Origin: Actinophytocola sp044466355
GTDB lineage: Bacteria > Actinomycetota > Actinomycetes > Mycobacteriales > Pseudonocardiaceae
Assembly: GCF_044466355.1 (NCBI RefSeq)
Contig: NZ_JBITMQ010000003.1
Coordinates: 434,001 to 498,000, forward strand
DNA: 64,000 nt
Direction of reading: 5' to 3'
Shown here: positions 49,796 through 58,816 of the stretch, in pieces
How positions within the stretch are numbered: the stretch's first letter is position 1
Layout: each line of letters starts with the position of its first letter
Made by a program: the position numbers and the translations under genes
The notes under the pieces: model-generated
The model's input: only the letters and a program-made list of their open reading frames with translations
What the model was told of the DNA's origin: nothing
Databases searched by the model: none

Positions 49796-50362
49796 ATGGC
49801 AGACACCAAGGGCGCCCGGACCAGCGCACGCCTGGTCGAGTCGATGCTCGAGCTGATCCAGACGCGCGGGTACAGCGGCACCGGCCTCAACACGGTCGTG
49901 GCGCACGCGAACGCGCCGAAGGGCTCGCTGTACTTCCACTTCCCCGGCGGCAAGGAGGCGCTGGGGGAGAAGGCCGTCGCCTTGGCCGCCGAACGGTTCC
50001 GCGCGATGGTCACGCCCGGCGGCACGCCCGGCGAGGTGGTCCGGCGTGTGCTGGACGCCCTGGCCAGGCTCCTGGAGGAGGGCGACTACCAGCTGGGCTG
50101 CCCGGTCTCGGTCGTCACCCTCGAGATGGGTGCGGAGAGCGACCGGCTGCGCGCGGCCTGTGCGGACGCGTTCGAGTCGTGGGTCGCGCCGCTGGCCGCG
50201 CTCCTGACCGCGCACGGCCGCACCCAGGCGGAGGCCCGCTCCCTCGCGACGGCCACCGTCGGCATGATCGAGGGCGCGGTGATCATGTCGCGGGCCCAGC
50301 GGTCGGTGACCCCGCTGCGCTGCGCCGCCGACACCGTCGTGCCGCTGCTGGACCGCCCGTGA
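49796..50362 (+). CDS. TetR family regulator (LmrA/YxaF-like)
   Basis: A 188-residue repressor. The helix-turn-helix is at about 28-47 (GLNTVVAHANAPKGSLYFHF), with the GYSGTG before it and GGKEALGEKAV after. The C-terminal part has the CPVSVVTLEM segment of the LmrA/YxaF branch. ATG 49796. A matching operator covers its promoter. It overlaps by 4 bp with the epimerase-like gene downstream, which is the expected target. Ligand unknown, perhaps an aromatic or flavonoid-like compound as in LmrA. Confidence 0.92.
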   Translation: MADTKGARTSARLVESMLELIQTRGYSGTGLNTVVAHANAPKGSLYFHFPGGKEALGEKAVALAAERFRAMVTPGGTPGEVVRRVLDALARLLEEGDYQLGCPVSVVTLEMGAESDRLRAACADAFESWVAPLAALLTAHGRTQAEARSLATATVGMIEGAVIMSRAQRSVTPLRCAADTVVPLLDRP

Positions 50363-51240
50363 CCAGGCACGCGCTGGTCTTCGGCGCACGCGGCCACATC
50401 GGACGGCACGTGGTCGGCGCCCTGGGCGCCGCGGGTGTCCGGGTAACGGCGGCGCGGCGGAACGAGCCGCTTCCACCCGGCGACTTCACGGAGATCCACC
50501 ACTGCGCCGGTGCGTACCGGTTCGGCATGACGGTCGAGGAGGCACGCGCGGGGAACGTCGACACCACCCGTGCCGTGGTGGAGCTGGCCGCGCGGCAGCC
50601 CGGCCTGCGGCGGCTCGTGTACGTGTCCGGGTACCGGGTCAGCGGGCTCGCGGAGTGGGACTACCGGCGGCTCGGCGCGTACGAGGCGTCGAAGGTGGAG
50701 GCCGACGCCGTGTTCCGTGCCCGGGCGGACGAGCTGGGGGTGCCGTGGACGATCGTGAACCCGGCGAGCGTGATCGGCCCGGACTCCGACCAGCAGCTCG
50801 GGCTCGCGGCGAACGTGAAGCAGCTGTGGGACGGCTCGATGAAGGCCCTGCCCGGCAACGCGTTCGTGCCGGTCGTGGCAGCCGGCCACCTCGCGGAGTT
50901 CATGGCGCTGGTGCCGACCGATCCGTCGACGGAACGCCAGGCGTACTGGCTCCTCGCCGACGACACACCGCTGCTGCCGGACCTGTTGACGCTGGTCGGG
51001 ACGCACCTGGGCGTGCGGGTGCCGCGGCTGCGTGTCCCGCTCCCGCTCGTGCGGAGCCTGCCCGCGTGGATCACGAAGGCGGACCCGGAGACCCGGTCGT
51101 TCCTGTCGACCGACCGCTACCCGACGGCGTCCGCACGCGAGTTCGCCGCCCGCCACGACCTGAAGGTGCCGGACGTCCGCACCCTGCTGTGCAATTGGGC
51201 GGACAACCTGGTGGCGGGCTGGATAAGGTCCGCGTCGTGA
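50359..51240 (+). CDS. NAD-dependent epimerase/dehydratase family protein
   Basis: A 293-residue extended SDR-type protein. The cofactor motif is FGARGHIGRHV near the start, then YVSGYRVSG and the YEASKVEAD motif containing the Tyr-x-x-x-Lys pair. The later WTIVNPASVIGPDSD is typical of epimerase and cinnamoyl-reductase relatives. GTG 50359 overlaps the tetR stop. Under the same regulator it probably detoxifies or modifies the effector compound. Confidence 0.88.
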   Translation: MTRHALVFGARGHIGRHVVGALGAAGVRVTAARRNEPLPPGDFTEIHHCAGAYRFGMTVEEARAGNVDTTRAVVELAARQPGLRRLVYVSGYRVSGLAEWDYRRLGAYEASKVEADAVFRARADELGVPWTIVNPASVIGPDSDQQLGLAANVKQLWDGSMKALPGNAFVPVVAAGHLAEFMALVPTDPSTERQAYWLLADDTPLLPDLLTLVGTHLGVRVPRLRVPLPLVRSLPAWITKADPETRSFLSTDRYPTASAREFAARHDLKVPDVRTLLCNWADNLVAGWIRSAS

Positions 51241-51581
51241 CCGAGACGACCACCCTCTGGCGCCCCACCGGCCCGCGCGAGCTGGAACTGGTGGCCGAGC
51301 TGGACTGGCGCGCGTGGCCGCCGAGGCTGCCGGAACAGCCGATCTTCTACCCGGTCATGAACGAGGACTACGCCATCAGGATCGCGCGCGACTGGAACGT
51401 CGAACACTCCGGCGCGGGCTTCGTGACCAGGTTCGAGGTGGAGACGGAGTTCCTGTCCCGCTACCCGGTCCAGCAGGCGGGTGGGCGGACGATCCTCGAG
51501 CTGTGGGTCCCGGCGGAGGAGCTGGACGAGTTCAACGCCCACATCGTCGGCAAGATCGAGGTCGTGCACGAGTTCCACTAG
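51237..51581 (+). CDS. Small conserved protein, labelled ADP-ribosylation/crystallin J1-type in relatives
   Basis: A 114-residue protein with the pattern TLWRPTGPRELELVA, WPPRLPEQPIFYPV, EDYAIRIARDWNV and PAEELDEFNAHIVGKIEVV. I recall close relatives in actinobacteria under the name ADP-ribosylation/crystallin J1, but the real function is not established and the sequence shows no known catalytic motif. GTG 51237 overlaps the stop of the epimerase-like gene, so it is the third gene of the tetR operon. Its end overlaps the convergent pucR gene by 4 bp. Confidence 0.75.
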   Translation: MTETTTLWRPTGPRELELVAELDWRAWPPRLPEQPIFYPVMNEDYAIRIARDWNVEHSGAGFVTRFEVETEFLSRYPVQQAGGRTILELWVPAEELDEFNAHIVGKIEVVHEFH

Positions 51582-53194
51582 CCGTTGATCTCGTGCACCA
51601 GCAGTGCCACGTGCAGCGACAGCACCGACTCCGGGTCGTCCAGTGAGACGCCCAGCACCTGTTCCACCCGCGCCAGCTGCTGGTAGTACGCCGTCCGCGA
51701 CATGTGCGCGGCGGAAGCGGCCGCCGACTTGTTCCCGCCATGCGCACAGAAGTGCCGCAACGCGTCCACCAGCCGGCTGCCGTGGGCGGCGTCGCGGGCC
51801 AGCAGTGGACCCAGCTCACGCGCGGCGAACGCGGTGACCCGGTCGTCGTCGGCGAGGAGGTGCAGCATGCCGCGCAGCCGCACGTCGTCCAGCCGGTGGT
51901 ACTGGCGGTCGTCGGGGGTCCGCAGGGACGCCTTCGCGACGTGCGCGGCCTCGATCAGCGTGCGGCGGGCGTCGCTCGTCGAGTCGACCGTCGTGCCGAC
52001 CGCGACGATCACCGGCAACGCCTTCGGGGCGCTGGACGCGGCCTGGTGGATCTCCTTGGACAGCCTGCGCAGCACGGCGTCCGCGTCCGCCTGCGGGGTC
52101 AGGGACAGCAACGCCCGCACGCTGATGTCGTCCACCACGCCCACCAGCGCGGCGACCCGGGCCCGGCGCGCGGCCAGTGCCGTGGCCTCCGCCAGGTCCC
52201 GCAGCACCTCCTGCGTCGCCATCGACGGACGCGCCGCCGTCGTCGTGGACGGGCGGACCGACACACCGACCAGCTGACGACGCTGCAGCGGCACACCCAG
52301 CGCGCTCGCCCGTGCCGTGATGTCCGCCGCCGTGGTCGTCGAACCGAGCAGCTCGGTCAGCAGGGTCCGGTGCGCGTGCCGTTCCAGGCTCTCCCGGTCG
52401 CGGGCCACGAGGCGGTGCACGGCCAGCGCCGACGCCGCCCGCTCCGCGATCACCACCTGCCGGTGCTGCGGCTCGACCGGGCACACCAGCACGAGCCTGC
52501 CCCAGTCGTTGCCCCGCGCGCCGACCACCGTGACCAGCCAGCCCGCCTCGGCGTGGTAGCTCGTGCGGGCGTCGACCGTCACCGTCCTGGACCTGGCCGC
52601 CCAGTCCGCGACCAGCTCGCGCGGGTCGGTGCCCGCCGCGTCGTAGGCCAGCACGTCGTGGCCCAGCGTCTCCAGCACCACCGGCAGGCCCGACGCCCGC
52701 GCCACCTCCCGCAGCACCTCCGCGGGCTCGGCGCCCGCGACGGTCAGCGCCGTGAACGTCTCGTGCACGCGTTCCGCCGCCCGCAGCTCCGCGACCTGCG
52801 CGGCCACGATCAGCCCGACCACCGCCTCGGTCACCGCGACGAACCGGGTCTCACGGGACAGCGTGATCAGCGGCAGCTCGTGCGCGTCGGCCGCCTCGAC
52901 CAGCGCCGTCGGCAGCTCGCGGTGCCAGTGGCGGACCAGCTCGACCACCACGCCGACCACACCCGCCCCGGCCAGCTCCTCGACGTACGTCGTCAGCGCC
53001 GCCGGGTCGTCCGGCAGCGCGATACCGGTGGTGAGCACCAGCTCACCGCCGTGGAGCAGGGGCGCGATGTCCGCGATCTCGGCGATGTGCACCCAGCGGA
53101 CCCGCCGGTCCAGCCCGGCAGAGCCCGCGACCACGGTCGCCATGCCCTGCCGGATCACCGGCAGGGTCAGCACGTCCGCGACGGTCGGGTACAT
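51578..53194 (-). CDS. PucR family transcriptional regulator
   Basis: A 538-residue regulator with an N-terminal PucR domain (TVADVLTLPVIRQGMATVVAG, LHGGELVLTTGIALPDD), a GGDEF-like middle region (about 290-420) and the C-terminal PucR helix-turn-helix (LRHFCAHGGNKSAAASAAHMSRTAYYQQLARVE, in the 480s-520s). PucR proteins control purine or pyrimidine-type nitrogen source genes. It is divergent from the aminotransferase/dehydrogenase pair and most likely activates it, and perhaps the NCS1/hydantoinase operon 9-15 kb away. ATG 53194; the short promoter gap has two CACACTGT repeats at 53200 and 53232. Confidence 0.93.
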   Translation of the reverse strand: MYPTVADVLTLPVIRQGMATVVAGSAGLDRRVRWVHIAEIADIAPLLHGGELVLTTGIALPDDPAALTTYVEELAGAGVVGVVVELVRHWHRELPTALVEAADAHELPLITLSRETRFVAVTEAVVGLIVAAQVAELRAAERVHETFTALTVAGAEPAEVLREVARASGLPVVLETLGHDVLAYDAAGTDPRELVADWAARSRTVTVDARTSYHAEAGWLVTVVGARGNDWGRLVLVCPVEPQHRQVVIAERAASALAVHRLVARDRESLERHAHRTLLTELLGSTTTAADITARASALGVPLQRRQLVGVSVRPSTTTAARPSMATQEVLRDLAEATALAARRARVAALVGVVDDISVRALLSLTPQADADAVLRRLSKEIHQAASSAPKALPVIVAVGTTVDSTSDARRTLIEAAHVAKASLRTPDDRQYHRLDDVRLRGMLHLLADDDRVTAFAARELGPLLARDAAHGSRLVDALRHFCAHGGNKSAAASAAHMSRTAYYQQLARVEQVLGVSLDDPESVLSLHVALLVHEING

Positions 53195-53278
53195 GCACGC
53201 ACACTGTACGGGCAGACGGCGTTCCGCGATACACACTGTCCATGGCGTGCCGGGGCTCCGCGTCGGCACACTCGGAGC

Positions 53279-54571
53279 ATGGACCGTCTGATCGACCGCC
53301 ACCGCGCCGTGCTCCCCAACTGGCTCGCGCTGTACTACTCCGACCCGCTGGAGATCGTGCACGCCCACGGGCGGCGGGTGACCGACTCGAACGGCAAGAC
53401 CTACCTCGACTTCTTCGCGGGCATCCTCACCAACGCGCTCGGCTACGACGTGGCCGAGGTGAGCGACGCGGTCCGCAAACAGCTCGACACCGGCATCCTG
53501 CACACCTCCACGCTGTACCTGATCCGCAGCCAGGTCGAGCTGGCGGAGGAGATCGCGAAGCTGTCCGGCATCCCGGACGCCAAGGTCTTCTTCACCAACT
53601 CCGGCACGGAAGCCAACGAGACCGCGCTCATGCTCGCCACGCAGTACCGGCGCAGCAACCAGGTGCTGGCGATGCGGAACTCCTACCACGGGCGGGCTTT
53701 CGCCACCGTGGGCATCACCGGCAACCGCGGCTGGTCGGCTTCGGCACTTTCACCGGTTCGTGTTTCCTATGTGCACGGCGGGTATCCGTACCGCAGCCCG
53801 TTCAAGGGCATGTCGGACGCCGACTACATCGCCGCGTGCGTCGACGACCTCCGCGACGTGCTCCAGACCGCGACCTCCGGCGACGTGGCGTGCATGATCG
53901 CCGAGCCGATCCAGGGCGTCGGCGGGTTCAGCTCACCACCCGACGGGCTGTACGCCGCGTTCGCGGAAGTCCTTGCGGAGCACGGGATCCTGTTCATCTC
54001 CGACGAGGTGCAGACCGGGTGGGGGCGCACCGGCTCGCACTTCTGGGGCATCGAGGCGCACGGCGTGACGCCGGACATGATGACCTTCGCCAAGGGGCTC
54101 GGGAACGGGCTCGCCATCGGCGGTGTCGTGGCGCGCGGCGACATCATGGACTGCCTGTCCGCCAACTCGATCTCCACGTTCGGGGGTAACCCGGTCGCGA
54201 CCGTCGGTGCACACGCCGTGCTCGACTACCTCCGCGAACACGACCTCCAGGCCAACGCCGCCGCGCTTGGCGACCGGCTTTTGTCGGGGCTGCGGGATAT
54301 ATCTGTCGCCAACCCGGTCGTCGGGGACGTGCGAGGCAAGGGACTGATGGTGGGAGTGGAGTTCGTCGAACCGGGCGGCACGACGCCCGCCCCTGCCGCG
54401 GCCGCGCGCGTGCTCGAGGAGACCAGGGCGCGCGGGCTGCTCGTCGGCAAGGGCGGCCTGCACAACAACGTCATCCGGCTGGCGCCGCCGATGACGTTGA
54501 CGGGTGAGGAACTGGACGAGGCGCTGGGGATTCTGGGCGAGTCGATCGCCGTAGCAGGAGAGGACCGCTGA
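53279..54571 (+). CDS. Class III omega-aminotransferase (beta-alanine/aspartate aminotransferase family)
   Basis: A 430-residue PLP enzyme. The PLP lysine is Lys272 (MTFAKGLGNGLAIGG). Other blocks are KTYLDFFAGILTNALGYD, FFTNSGTEANETALML, SYHGRAFATVGITG, IAEPIQGVGGF and SDEVQTGWGRTG. It probably converts beta-alanine or 3-aminoisobutyrate to a semialdehyde, since the next gene encodes the matching dehydrogenase and a PucR regulator is divergent. ATG 53279 overlaps by one base with the usual start of the transcript; GGAG lies 4 nt before. The stop shares one base with the next start. Confidence 0.92.
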   Translation: MDRLIDRHRAVLPNWLALYYSDPLEIVHAHGRRVTDSNGKTYLDFFAGILTNALGYDVAEVSDAVRKQLDTGILHTSTLYLIRSQVELAEEIAKLSGIPDAKVFFTNSGTEANETALMLATQYRRSNQVLAMRNSYHGRAFATVGITGNRGWSASALSPVRVSYVHGGYPYRSPFKGMSDADYIAACVDDLRDVLQTATSGDVACMIAEPIQGVGGFSSPPDGLYAAFAEVLAEHGILFISDEVQTGWGRTGSHFWGIEAHGVTPDMMTFAKGLGNGLAIGGVVARGDIMDCLSANSISTFGGNPVATVGAHAVLDYLREHDLQANAAALGDRLLSGLRDISVANPVVGDVRGKGLMVGVEFVEPGGTTPAPAAAARVLEETRARGLLVGKGGLHNNVIRLAPPMTLTGEELDEALGILGESIAVAGEDR

Positions 54572-56067
54572 TGGTCGCGAAGATCAGCCACTGGATCGAC
54601 GGCAAGACGTGGGGCGGGGTGGCCGCGCGCACCGGTGAGGTGTGGAACCCGGCGACCGGCGAGGTCTCCGGGCACGTCGACTTCGCGTCACAGACGGAGG
54701 TCGACGAGGCCGTCGCGGCGGCCGCGCGGGCGTTGCCCGCCTGGCGTGACAAGTCCCTGGCGGCGCGGTCCAAGGTGCTGTTCGCGTTCCGGGAGCTGCT
54801 GGCCGCCAACCGCGACGAGCTGGCCGCGATCGTCACCGCCGAGCACGGCAAGGTCCTCGACGACGCGGCGGGCGAGGTCGGCCGCGCCATCGAGAACGTC
54901 GAGTTCGCGTGCGGCGTGCCCGCGTTGCTCAAGGGCGGGTTCAGCGAGAACGCGTCCACCAGGGTCGACGTGTACTCGATGCGCCAGCCCCTCGGCGTGG
55001 TCGGCGTGATCTCGCCGTTCAACTTCCCGGCGATGGTGCCGCTGTGGTTCGTGCCGAACGCGATCGCGTGCGGCAACACGGTGGTGCTCAAGCCGTCCGA
55101 GAAGGACCCGTCGGCGGCGAACTTCATCGCCGAGCTGTGGCAGCGGGCCGGGTTGCCGGACGGCGTGCTGAACGTGCTGCACGGCGACAAGGTGGCGGTC
55201 GACGGGCTGCTGACCCATCCCACGGTGCGCGGCATCTCGTTCGTCGGGTCCACCCCGATCGCGCGGTACGTGTACGAGACGGGCACCAGTCACGGCAAGC
55301 GCGTGCAGGCGCTGGGCGGCGCGAAGAACCACATGGTCGTGCTGCCGGACGCGGACCTGGACCTGGCGGCCGACGCGGCGGTGTCCGCGGGCTTCGGCTC
55401 TGCGGGCGAGCGGTGCATGGCCGTGTCGGTGGTGGTCGCGGTCGACCCGGTCGGCGACGAGCTGATCGAGCGGATCAAGACCCGCATGGCCGCGTTGCAC
55501 GTCGGCGACGGCACGAGGTCCGGCTGCGAGATGGGCCCGCTGGTCACCGCCGCGCACCGCGACAAGGTCGCGTCCTACCTGGACACGGGCGTGTCCGAGG
55601 GCGCGTCCCTGGTGGTCGACGGCCGGGGCCACGAGATCGACGGCGCCTCGTCCGGCTTCTGGCTGGGCCCCACGCTGTTCGACCAGGTCCGCCCGGACAT
55701 GTCGGTGTACCGCGACGAGATCTTCGGGCCGGTGCTGTCGGTCGTCCGGACGGACAGCTACGAGTCCGCGGTCACCGTGATCAACGACAACCCGTACGGC
55801 AACGGCACGGCGATCTTCACCAACGACGGCGGCGCCGCACGGCGTTTCCAGAACGAGATCGAGGTCGGCATGGTGGGCGTGAACGTCCCCATCCCGGTGC
55901 CGGTCGGCTACTACTCGTTCGGCGGCTGGAAGGACTCCCTGTTCGGCGACACCCACGCCTACGGCCCGGACGGCCTGCACTTCTTCACGAGGACGAAGGT
56001 CGTCACGTCCCGCTGGCTCGACCCGTCCCACGGAGGTGTGAACCTGGGCTTCCCCCGCAACGACTGA
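54571..56067 (+). CDS. mmsA: CoA-acylating methylmalonate-semialdehyde dehydrogenase
   Basis: A 498-residue aldehyde dehydrogenase of the CoA-dependent MMSDH/IolA type. The nucleophile is Cys282 in SAGERCMAV, with the cofactor region ISPFNFPAMVPLWFVPNA, FVGSTPIARYVYETG and GAKNHMVVLPDAD, all diagnostic of MmsA rather than ordinary ALDH. It oxidises malonate or methylmalonate semialdehyde to acetyl-CoA or propionyl-CoA. ATG 54571 uses the A of the aminotransferase TGA, so the two are coupled. Together they finish beta-alanine and 3-aminoisobutyrate breakdown. Confidence 0.95.
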   Translation: MVAKISHWIDGKTWGGVAARTGEVWNPATGEVSGHVDFASQTEVDEAVAAAARALPAWRDKSLAARSKVLFAFRELLAANRDELAAIVTAEHGKVLDDAAGEVGRAIENVEFACGVPALLKGGFSENASTRVDVYSMRQPLGVVGVISPFNFPAMVPLWFVPNAIACGNTVVLKPSEKDPSAANFIAELWQRAGLPDGVLNVLHGDKVAVDGLLTHPTVRGISFVGSTPIARYVYETGTSHGKRVQALGGAKNHMVVLPDADLDLAADAAVSAGFGSAGERCMAVSVVVAVDPVGDELIERIKTRMAALHVGDGTRSGCEMGPLVTAAHRDKVASYLDTGVSEGASLVVDGRGHEIDGASSGFWLGPTLFDQVRPDMSVYRDEIFGPVLSVVRTDSYESAVTVINDNPYGNGTAIFTNDGGAARRFQNEIEVGMVGVNVPIPVPVGYYSFGGWKDSLFGDTHAYGPDGLHFFTRTKVVTSRWLDPSHGGVNLGFPRND

Positions 56068-56229
56068 CCGCACCGGACCAGGTTGGCGGGCGGGGTGCGG
56101 GGCATTCCTCCCGCGGACTTGATCCAAAGCGGAACCACGGCGCCCCGGCCCCCGTCATAATGCCCGGGTGTACTGCCTGGTCACGGGCGGTAAACTCGGG
56201 GCGATCAAGGGCGAGCATGGACGAGGGGC

Positions 56230-56724
56230 GTGGTGGGCGTGCCTGACGGTGCGAACACGGACAACACGGAGCAGGAGCCGGGCACGGCGGAGGAGCAGGT
56301 CGAGCAGGAGATCGCGTCGACCGAGGTGCTCAACTGGTGGCGCTCGCTGTTCGGCCTGGGCGGCGATCCGCAGCCGCACGAGTCGGGCGGCGGCGGCAGC
56401 GGCGGGCAGTTCATGTTCGCGAGCCTGGAGGAGCTCGACGGCGTCATCGCGAAGTGGGAAGAGGAACGCGAGGGCATCCTGGCGGACCGCCGGGAGATCT
56501 ACGAGGCCTACGACTGCATCGCCGAACCGGCCGCGGACGACATGAGCCAGTACCAGGCGCAGGCGTCGCGGGACTCGATCGCCAACATGTTCCGGCACAA
56601 CGACGCCATGCTGCGTTATGCCGAGAACTACATCGAGAAGCTGAACGCCAGCCGTGAGCAGATGGCGGTCATGGAGGACGGCAACCGCGACCGGCTGCGC
56701 AGCATCCGCGCCGTCGAGGCCTGA
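56230..56724 (+). CDS. ESX-locus hypothetical protein with helical hairpin domain
   Basis: A 164-residue protein. The first about 55 residues are acidic and Gly-rich with NWWRSLFGLGG; the rest (about 60-155) is helical, FMFASLEELDGVIAKWEEER to YAENYIEKLNASREQM, resembling the WXG/PE-type helical hairpin of ESX substrates. GTG 56230 or 56239 is the start. It precedes a PPE-like gene by 17 bp and an EspG gene, so it probably forms a heterodimer with the PPE-like protein for type VII export. No EccC ATPase is in the window. Confidence 0.75.
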   Translation: MVGVPDGANTDNTEQEPGTAEEQVEQEIASTEVLNWWRSLFGLGGDPQPHESGGGGSGGQFMFASLEELDGVIAKWEEEREGILADRREIYEAYDCIAEPAADDMSQYQAQASRDSIANMFRHNDAMLRYAENYIEKLNASREQMAVMEDGNRDRLRSIRAVEA

Positions 56725-56741
56725 GGCGAGGAGATCGGGGC

Positions 56742-58007
56742 ATGGGCTTCTGGGACACCTTCAACCCGTTCGCGGGGATGAGCGGCGCCGAGATCTACCA
56801 CAACTTCCGGGGCGGCACCGGCGACAACGGCGCCGGGCTGTACGGCGCGGCGTTCCGGGTGGAGGCGCTCATCGCCAACTACGGCGAGCGCACCAAGTCG
56901 ATCACCGCGCTGACCACGAAGATGGAGAGCGCCTGGGAGGGTGACGCGGGCGGCGCCGCCCGCCGTGGCGCGGGTCCGCTCGCGGTCGAGCACGGTCTCG
57001 CGGCCGACAGCATGACGACCGCGAACGACACCCTGCACAGCCAGTTCGACGCGTTCCAGACCGCGCGCCGGACGGTCACCGAGGTGCCGCCGACACCGGA
57101 CAAGCCGAACGCGTGGGACAACCTGACGAGCTTCGGCGGCGCCGGTCGTGACTACGAGTCCCAGATGACGCAGGTCAGCGCCGCGAACGACCAGAACGTC
57201 GCGGTGATGACGGCCTACGAGGGCGTGTCGGAGGTCAACGCGTCGCGGATGCCGACCACCTACGGCCGGATCACCGACGACTACGCGCAGGTCGGCATCG
57301 AGCGTCCGCCGCCGCCCACGCCGCCGTCCACGTACGTGCCGCCGCCGACGACGGGCCGCTACCCGACTGGCAGCACGAACGACACCGGTGGCAGCACGGG
57401 CACGGACCAGAACGGCCCGTCGAACTCGTACAACCCGACGAACCCGCAGAACAACACGCCGAACCAGGACCTGCACGGCACGAACCCGAACGACTTCCGC
57501 CCACCGCCCACAGTGGAGCCTCCGCGCGCTCCGCTCCCGCCGGGACAGACCCCCGGCCAGAACCCGAACCACCCCGGTCTGCCCGGCATGATGCCGCCGC
57601 CGTCCTTCGGCCCGAACGGCGGCGACGGGACCGGCAGGGGCGGTCGCAACTTCGGTCCAGGCGGCAGCGGTCGCGGCTTCGGCCCGGGTGGTTCCGGGCC
57701 GGGCGGTGCGGGCGCGGGCGGCGCCGGTGGTCCCGGCGCCGGTGGCCGCGGCGGCATGGGCTCCGGCTTCGGTCCCGGCGGCGCGGCGGCAGCGGCGGAA
57801 GGCTCGGCGGCTCGCGGCGGCATCGGCGGCCCGGGCGGTGCGGCGGGCGGCCGTGGCGCCATGGGCGGCGGCATGGGTGGCGGTGGCCGACGCGGCGAAG
57901 GTGAGGACGACGCCGAGCACGAGAGGCCGTCGTTCCTGGTCGAGCCCGACCCGCACGAGACGTTCGGCACCGACGAGGTCACGGCCCCGCCGGTGATCGG
58001 CGAGTAG
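56742..58007 (+). CDS. PPE-like ESX substrate with Pro/Gly-rich tail
   Basis: A 421-residue protein with a helical N-terminal domain (about 1-190) including the WEG motif in KMESAWEGDAGGAARRG, followed by a Pro/Thr/Asn-rich section (190-270), then a Gly-rich low-complexity section (about 290-385, repeats of GPGGSG and GFGPGG), and an acidic end RPSFLVEPDPHETFGTDEV. This is the layout of Pseudonocardiaceae PPE-like exported proteins. ATG 56742 has GGCGAGGAG upstream. The Gly-rich part is likely exposed on the cell surface. EspG next door would be its chaperone. Confidence 0.83.
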   Translation: MGFWDTFNPFAGMSGAEIYHNFRGGTGDNGAGLYGAAFRVEALIANYGERTKSITALTTKMESAWEGDAGGAARRGAGPLAVEHGLAADSMTTANDTLHSQFDAFQTARRTVTEVPPTPDKPNAWDNLTSFGGAGRDYESQMTQVSAANDQNVAVMTAYEGVSEVNASRMPTTYGRITDDYAQVGIERPPPPTPPSTYVPPPTTGRYPTGSTNDTGGSTGTDQNGPSNSYNPTNPQNNTPNQDLHGTNPNDFRPPPTVEPPRAPLPPGQTPGQNPNHPGLPGMMPPPSFGPNGGDGTGRGGRNFGPGGSGRGFGPGGSGPGGAGAGGAGGPGAGGRGGMGSGFGPGGAAAAAEGSAARGGIGGPGGAAGGRGAMGGGMGGGGRRGEGEDDAEHERPSFLVEPDPHETFGTDEVTAPPVIGE

Positions 58008-58013
58008 GACACC

Positions 58014-58784
58014 GTGCTCGAGAAGCCGCTGAAGCTGCACATGGAGGCACTGGCCCGGCTGGTGCGCATGGAGAACCTGGGCGACCTGCACATCACGCTG
58101 AAACCGCAACCGATGTGGCGTCGCAAGGTCGACCAGGACCGTGTGGAAACCGAGGCACGCAACGAGTTCCAGCGCCTCGGCCTCCTCGACCGCCGCGGCC
58201 GCGTGGAGGTGGAGGTCACCGCGTCGCTGGCCGTGCTGTGCCGTGCCGGTGCCGAGTTCTACGGCTGGATCAACGAAGGCGACAACACGAAGGGCGTCCT
58301 GGCGGGCGCGATCGGCCGCGAGGCGATCCTGGCCGTCCGCGACGGCGCGATGGTGACGGTCACCCAGATCCGCCCGGAGACACTGCCGAACGCGCTCGTC
58401 GGCCAAACCCCGGACGTGGGCCCACCCCGAGGCGAGGCGGTCAGCATCCTGCGCTCGGACATGCTCGCCACGGTCGGCGGCCGCCAACGCACCGCCGCGG
58501 GCGTCGGCATGCGCCCGGCACCACCCGAGGTCCGGATCGTGCAGCAGATCATGGCCCAACCCACCACGGGAACGGGCGAACTGTACGCGGCGGTCCGCGA
58601 CCGCATGGGCCGCCGCGTCCCGGTCCGCGCCCCCCTCCGCTACGCGGACACCCCGAACGGCCGCTGGCTGAACTACATGACCCCCACCGGCGACGGCGAC
58701 GAACGCGTCCTGGTAGCCCCGGCCACCCGCGGCGACCTGATCGGCCGCCTACAGGAAATGCACCGCAACCTGACCAGCCGCTAG
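58014..58784 (+). CDS. EspG family ESX secretion chaperone
   Basis: A 256-residue protein fitting the EspG fold: LHMEALARLVRMENLGDLHI, VETEARNEFQRLGLLDRRGRV, FYGWINEGDN and the late APLRYADTPNGRWLNYM. EspG proteins keep PE-PPE type substrates soluble in the cytosol and deliver them to the type VII apparatus. GTG 58014 starts six bases after the PPE-like stop. The block of three genes (helical partner, PPE-like, EspG) is a substrate-chaperone unit that relies on an apparatus encoded elsewhere. Confidence 0.85.
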   Translation: MLEKPLKLHMEALARLVRMENLGDLHITLKPQPMWRRKVDQDRVETEARNEFQRLGLLDRRGRVEVEVTASLAVLCRAGAEFYGWINEGDNTKGVLAGAIGREAILAVRDGAMVTVTQIRPETLPNALVGQTPDVGPPRGEAVSILRSDMLATVGGRQRTAAGVGMRPAPPEVRIVQQIMAQPTTGTGELYAAVRDRMGRRVPVRAPLRYADTPNGRWLNYMTPTGDGDERVLVAPATRGDLIGRLQEMHRNLTSR

Positions 58785-58816
58785 CCAGACCGCAACGCCA
58801 CCCGGCACTGGCCTAC

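Noticed and set aside
56628..58559. 643-codon minus-strand frame over the ESX block
   Set aside because: Made of Ala/Arg/Val repeats mirroring the Gly-rich codons of the PPE-like gene; no start site or domain.
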